Assembly (NCBI GenBank): GCA_022508725.1
Contig: JAFLUR010000104.1
Location: forward strand, 1 to 7,386
Direction of reading: 5' to 3'
From: Oscillospiraceae bacterium
Lineage (GTDB): Bacteria > Bacillota > Clostridia > UBA1381
DNA: 7,386 nucleotides
Shown: in pieces, positions 5,444 through 7,386 of the stretch
Position numbering within the stretch: the stretch's first letter is position 1
How the letters are laid out: every line of letters starts with the position of its first letter
Made by a program: the position numbers and the translations under genes
Notes under the pieces: model-generated
What the model was told of the DNA's origin: nothing
Database searches by the model: none
What the model saw: only the letters and a program-made list of their open reading frames with translations

Positions 5444-6508
5444 TCAATCCGCGGCAAGCCTTGCCGCTCTGTCCGCCGTTATCAAAGGCTCTATTATCTC
5501 GTCGCACGCGCCGTCAAGCACCGCGCCGAGCTTATAAAGAGTGAGGTTTATGCGGTGATCGGTCACTCTCCCCTGCGGGAAATTGTAAGTCCTTATCCTC
5601 TCGCTCCGATCCCCCGAGCCCACCTGCGATTTCCTCTCCTCGGCTATTTCCGAATTTTGCTTTTCCCTCATAACGTCATATATCCTCGAACGGAGTATCT
5701 TCATTGCCTTGTCCTTGTTTTTGAACTGCGACTTTTCGTCCTGACAAGATACCACTATACCGGTCGGGATATGGGTTATTCTCACAGCCGAATCGGTCGT
5801 GTTTACGCACTGACCTCCCGGTCCCCCCGCGCGGAACACATCTATCCTCAAATCGTTTTGATTTATCTCGACCTCGACCTCCTCAACCTCCGGCAGAACC
5901 GCCACCGTCACGGCGGAGGTGTGTATCCTTCCCCCCGACTCGGTCGAGGGCACTCTCTGAACACGGTGAACGCCGCTTTCGAATTTAAGTCTGCTGTATG
6001 CTCCGTGACCCTCCACCGAAAAGCATATTTCCTTATAGCCGCCTATATCGGTCGGGTTTGAGTTCAAAATCTCGATCCTCCAGCGTTTTCCCTCGGCATA
6101 CATCGTATACATACGCATAAGGTCCGCCGCGAAAAGCGCCGCCTCCTCGCCGCCCGTTCCGCCTCTTATTTCCATGATAACGTTCTTGTCGTCATTCGGG
6201 TCCTTCGGAAGAAGAAGTATTTTCATCTCATCGCCGAGCCGGGCCATTCTCTTTTCCGACTCGGATATTTCCTCCTTCAAAAGCTCCGCCATCTCATCGT
6301 CGCTCTCATTCTCCAGCATTGCCCTGTCGTCCTCCGCCGTCCGTTTCATTTTCGTATATTCCCCAAACAGCGTTATTATGGGTTCAAGCTCCGCGTGTTC
6401 GCGGCAGTATTTCTGCCATTCGCTTTGATTTGCTATAATCTCCGGATCGCTTATTTTTTGGGTAAGCGATATATATTTTTCCTCAAGTGTTTTCAGCTTG
6501 TCAAACAT
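5444..6508 (-). CDS. prfA: Peptide chain release factor 1 (UAA/UAG)
   Basis: RF1 reads UAA and UAG in the ribosomal A site and triggers peptidyl-tRNA hydrolysis. The 354 residues match the family. The N-terminal domain is helical; MEIRGGTGGEEA (112-123) begins the conserved core. The tripeptide PST at 187-189, within HRVQRVPSTESGGRIHTSA, is the PxT anticodon that marks RF1 rather than RF2 (SPF). The catalytic GGQ is at 231-233 inside RAGGPGGQCVNTTDSAVR, where Gln233 would be methylated by PrmC. GRVTDHRINLTLYKL (313-327) closes the domain. The ATG at 6508 has GAGGAG 6 nt upstream. It is transcribed alone from a good promoter and ends in a strong terminator. prmC, a frequent neighbour, is not adjacent here. 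Confidence 0.97.
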   Translation of the reverse strand: MFDKLKTLEEKYISLTQKISDPEIIANQSEWQKYCREHAELEPIITLFGEYTKMKRTAEDDRAMLENESDDEMAELLKEEISESEKRMARLGDEMKILLLPKDPNDDKNVIMEIRGGTGGEEAALFAADLMRMYTMYAEGKRWRIEILNSNPTDIGGYKEICFSVEGHGAYSRLKFESGVHRVQRVPSTESGGRIHTSAVTVAVLPEVEEVEVEINQNDLRIDVFRAGGPGGQCVNTTDSAVRITHIPTGIVVSCQDEKSQFKNKDKAMKILRSRIYDVMREKQNSEIAEERKSQVGSGDRSERIRTYNFPQGRVTDHRINLTLYKLGAVLDGACDEIIEPLITADRAARLAAD

Positions 6509-6564
6509 TTGTTTCTCCTCTGTTGTTTTTCCTCCGTATCCTTTTCCGACCGGCTTTCTATTAA

Positions 6565-6593
6565 ATTCTAACCTATTTTTATATCAATGTCAA
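6565..6593 (-). promoter_or_regulatory. Sigma-A type promoter for prfA
   Basis: Minus-strand -35 TTGACA (6588-6593, perfect consensus) and -10 TAGAAT (6565-6570, 5 of 6) are spaced by exactly 17 nt. The predicted start near 6558 gives a leader of about 50 nt that contains a spare GGAGG (6531-6535) upstream of the functional site. Confidence 0.85.
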
Positions 6594-6623
6594 TAGATTT
6601 TTACTCATAAACGGCTTAATTGA

Positions 6624-6667
6624 TAAAAATAAAAAACCGTTTCTTGCTTAAAGCCCAAAGAACGGTT
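6624..6667 (-). terminator. Minus-strand terminator with no gene in front of it
   Basis: AACCGTT and AACGGTT (6661-6667 and 6635-6641) extend to a 12-bp stem with one mismatch and one G-U. On the minus strand the stem is followed by TTTTTTATTTTT (6636-6625). The plus strand has no T-run after it. No minus-strand gene ends here: upstream on this strand is only the antisense of the CoA-transferase. It lies just upstream of the prfA promoter and overlaps the -35 of the CoA-transferase promoter by 2 nt. It may insulate prfA, be a relic of a former gene, or end a short RNA. Confidence 0.65.
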
Positions 6668-6694
6668 GACTTGACGGGAAAAAAAATATATACT
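6666..6694 (+). promoter_or_regulatory. Sigma-A type promoter for the CoA-transferase
   Basis: Plus-strand -35 TTGACT (6666-6671) and -10 TATACT (6689-6694) are spaced by exactly 17 nt, each matching 5 of 6 consensus bases. The predicted start near 6701 gives a leader of about 34 nt. The -35 is part of a tandem TTGACTTGAC. Confidence 0.8.
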
Positions 6695-6697
6695 GTA

Positions 6698-6710
6698 GCA
6701 GTACCACTGC
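6698..6710 (+). promoter_or_regulatory. Dyad over the CoA-transferase start site, possible operator
   Basis: GCAGT-ACC-ACTGC is a perfect 5-bp inverted repeat with a 3-nt centre, beginning 3 nt after the -10 element and covering the predicted transcription start. It is flanked on both sides by ATATATA (6686-6692 and 6712-6718). A 3-nt loop is tight for an RNA hairpin, so a protein-binding site is the more natural reading. No regulator gene is visible. Confidence 0.5.
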
Positions 6711-6734
6711 AATATATAAGGAGTTAATTTATTT

Positions 6735-7386
6735 ATGATAAAAGTAATGACAGCCGCCGATGCGATCGATTTGATAAAAGACGGAGACATGATAGGCGTA
6801 AACGCTTTTCTCGCTCTTAACAATCCCGAAAAGCTTCATGACGCTCTTTATGAGAAATTCACGGCTACCGGACATCCGAACAATCTCAGGATGTACTGCA
6901 CGTCGGGATTCGGCTTTTGGGACGAAAACCGCGTCGGTGACAGGTATATAAAAGCCGGAGCCGTTAAAAGCCTTATTCTCGGGCATATCGCAAGTATGCC
7001 GGCGGCAATGAAAATGATAGCCGAAAACAAGATAGAAGCGTATAATCTGCCGCTCGGGGTCATGGCGCATCTCCAGCGCGCCTCGGCAAGCCGGAAATCC
7101 GGAATCTTTTCCGATATAGGCATAAATCTTTTTGTCGATCCGAGAATCGAGGGTCCGGGACTTAACGAACGCTCGAAGGAAAAATGGGTCGAAATAATAA
7201 ACGTTGACGGCAAGGACACACTTTATTACCATTGTCCCAAATTCGATATTGCCTTTATAAAGGGTACCGCCGCCGACCCCAACGGAAATATATCCTTTGA
7301 GAAGGAATGTCTTACCGTTGACGCTCTGACTCTTGCTCAGGCAACGCGCGCAAACGGCGGAAAGGTGATTGTTCAGGTGGAGCGTC
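6735..7386 (+). CDS. Family I CoA-transferase (propionate/acetate CoA-transferase, Pct/YdiF-like), N-terminal part
   Basis: The first 217 codons of a family I CoA-transferase are present; the gene runs off the right edge. Members move CoA between short-chain acyl-CoAs and acids such as acetate in the cytosol, through a covalent glutamyl-CoA intermediate. The visible part resembles the alpha half of fused Pct/YdiF-type enzymes from memory: TAADAIDLIKDGDMIGVNAF (6-25), GHIASMPAAMKMIAENKIEAYNLPLGVMAHL (83-113), FVDPR (133-137), FIKGTAADPNGNISFEKE (174-191) and VIVQVER (211-217). The catalytic glutamate and the beta half would be downstream, so exact substrates cannot be read. The ATG at 6735 has AAGGAG (6718-6723) 11 nt upstream, and an in-frame TAA precedes it at 6717-6719. 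It diverges from prfA with its own promoter. Base use looks like its neighbours, so nothing suggests recent transfer. Confidence 0.88.
   Translation, partial: MIKVMTAADAIDLIKDGDMIGVNAFLALNNPEKLHDALYEKFTATGHPNNLRMYCTSGFGFWDENRVGDRYIKAGAVKSLILGHIASMPAAMKMIAENKIEAYNLPLGVMAHLQRASASRKSGIFSDIGINLFVDPRIEGPGLNERSKEKWVEIINVDGKDTLYYHCPKFDIAFIKGTAADPNGNISFEKECLTVDALTLAQATRANGGKVIVQVER

Noticed and set aside
5555..6061. Plus-strand 168-codon open frame opposite prfA
   Set aside because: It is antisense to the conserved RF1 core and its composition is that of a shadow frame.
6695..6711. GTGGTAC-like T-box core on the minus strand upstream of the orphan terminator and prfA
   Set aside because: Only the central GTGGTAC matches, the flanks do not, the terminator arm does not include it, and there is no stem I specifier region or aminoacylation-related gene downstream.
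6729..7232. Minus-strand 167-codon open frame that might explain the orphan terminator
   Set aside because: It is antisense to the well-conserved CoA-transferase and its sequence shows no protein-family character. It would end before the terminator, but this is not enough to support a gene.
1..7386. CRISPR arrays, insertion sequences, tRNA or rRNA genes
   Set aside because: No spaced repeats, transposase-like frames with terminal repeats or RNA gene signatures were seen by eye.

Overview
The window looks like a chromosomal segment from a low-to-mid GC member of the Bacillota, most likely class Clostridia. The evidence is the gene order, strong GGAGG-type ribosome binding sites, sigma-A style promoters and abundant intrinsic terminators. 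The gene order rpsB-tsf-pyrH-frr-uppS-cdsA-dxr is the classical Bacillota arrangement. I cannot name a genus from the sequence alone.

Layout, read along the minus strand from right to left. prfA (peptide release factor 1, 5444-6508) is a single-gene unit with its own promoter and terminator. Next comes rpsB-tsf (ribosomal protein S2 and elongation factor Ts), with a strong promoter, an AT-rich upstream tract, a leader of about 115 nt and a terminator after tsf. pyrH-frr (UMP kinase and ribosome recycling factor) follows, with a probable extended -10 promoter and its own terminator. Last is uppS-cdsA-dxr, tightly packed and with a probable promoter; dxr is cut by the left edge. On the plus strand, diverging from prfA, a family I CoA-transferase (Pct/YdiF-like) starts at 6735 and runs off the right edge.

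How the genes work together: RpsB, EF-Ts, RRF and RF1 cover translation initiation, elongation, termination and recycling. UMP kinase supplies UDP and UTP for RNA and cell-wall precursors. Dxr makes the isoprenoid precursor used by UppS to form undecaprenyl diphosphate, and CdsA makes CDP-diacylglycerol for phospholipids. The CoA-transferase is a fermentation-type enzyme without an obvious link to these.

No mobile element, CRISPR array, tRNA or rRNA was seen, and no wholly new system is evident. The parts worth a second look are non-coding: the prfA/CoA-transferase divergent region (a minus-strand terminator with no gene in front of it, and a dyad over the CoA-transferase start site), a 9-codon ORF with a good ribosome binding site abutting frr, and an rpsB leader with mutually exclusive pairings.
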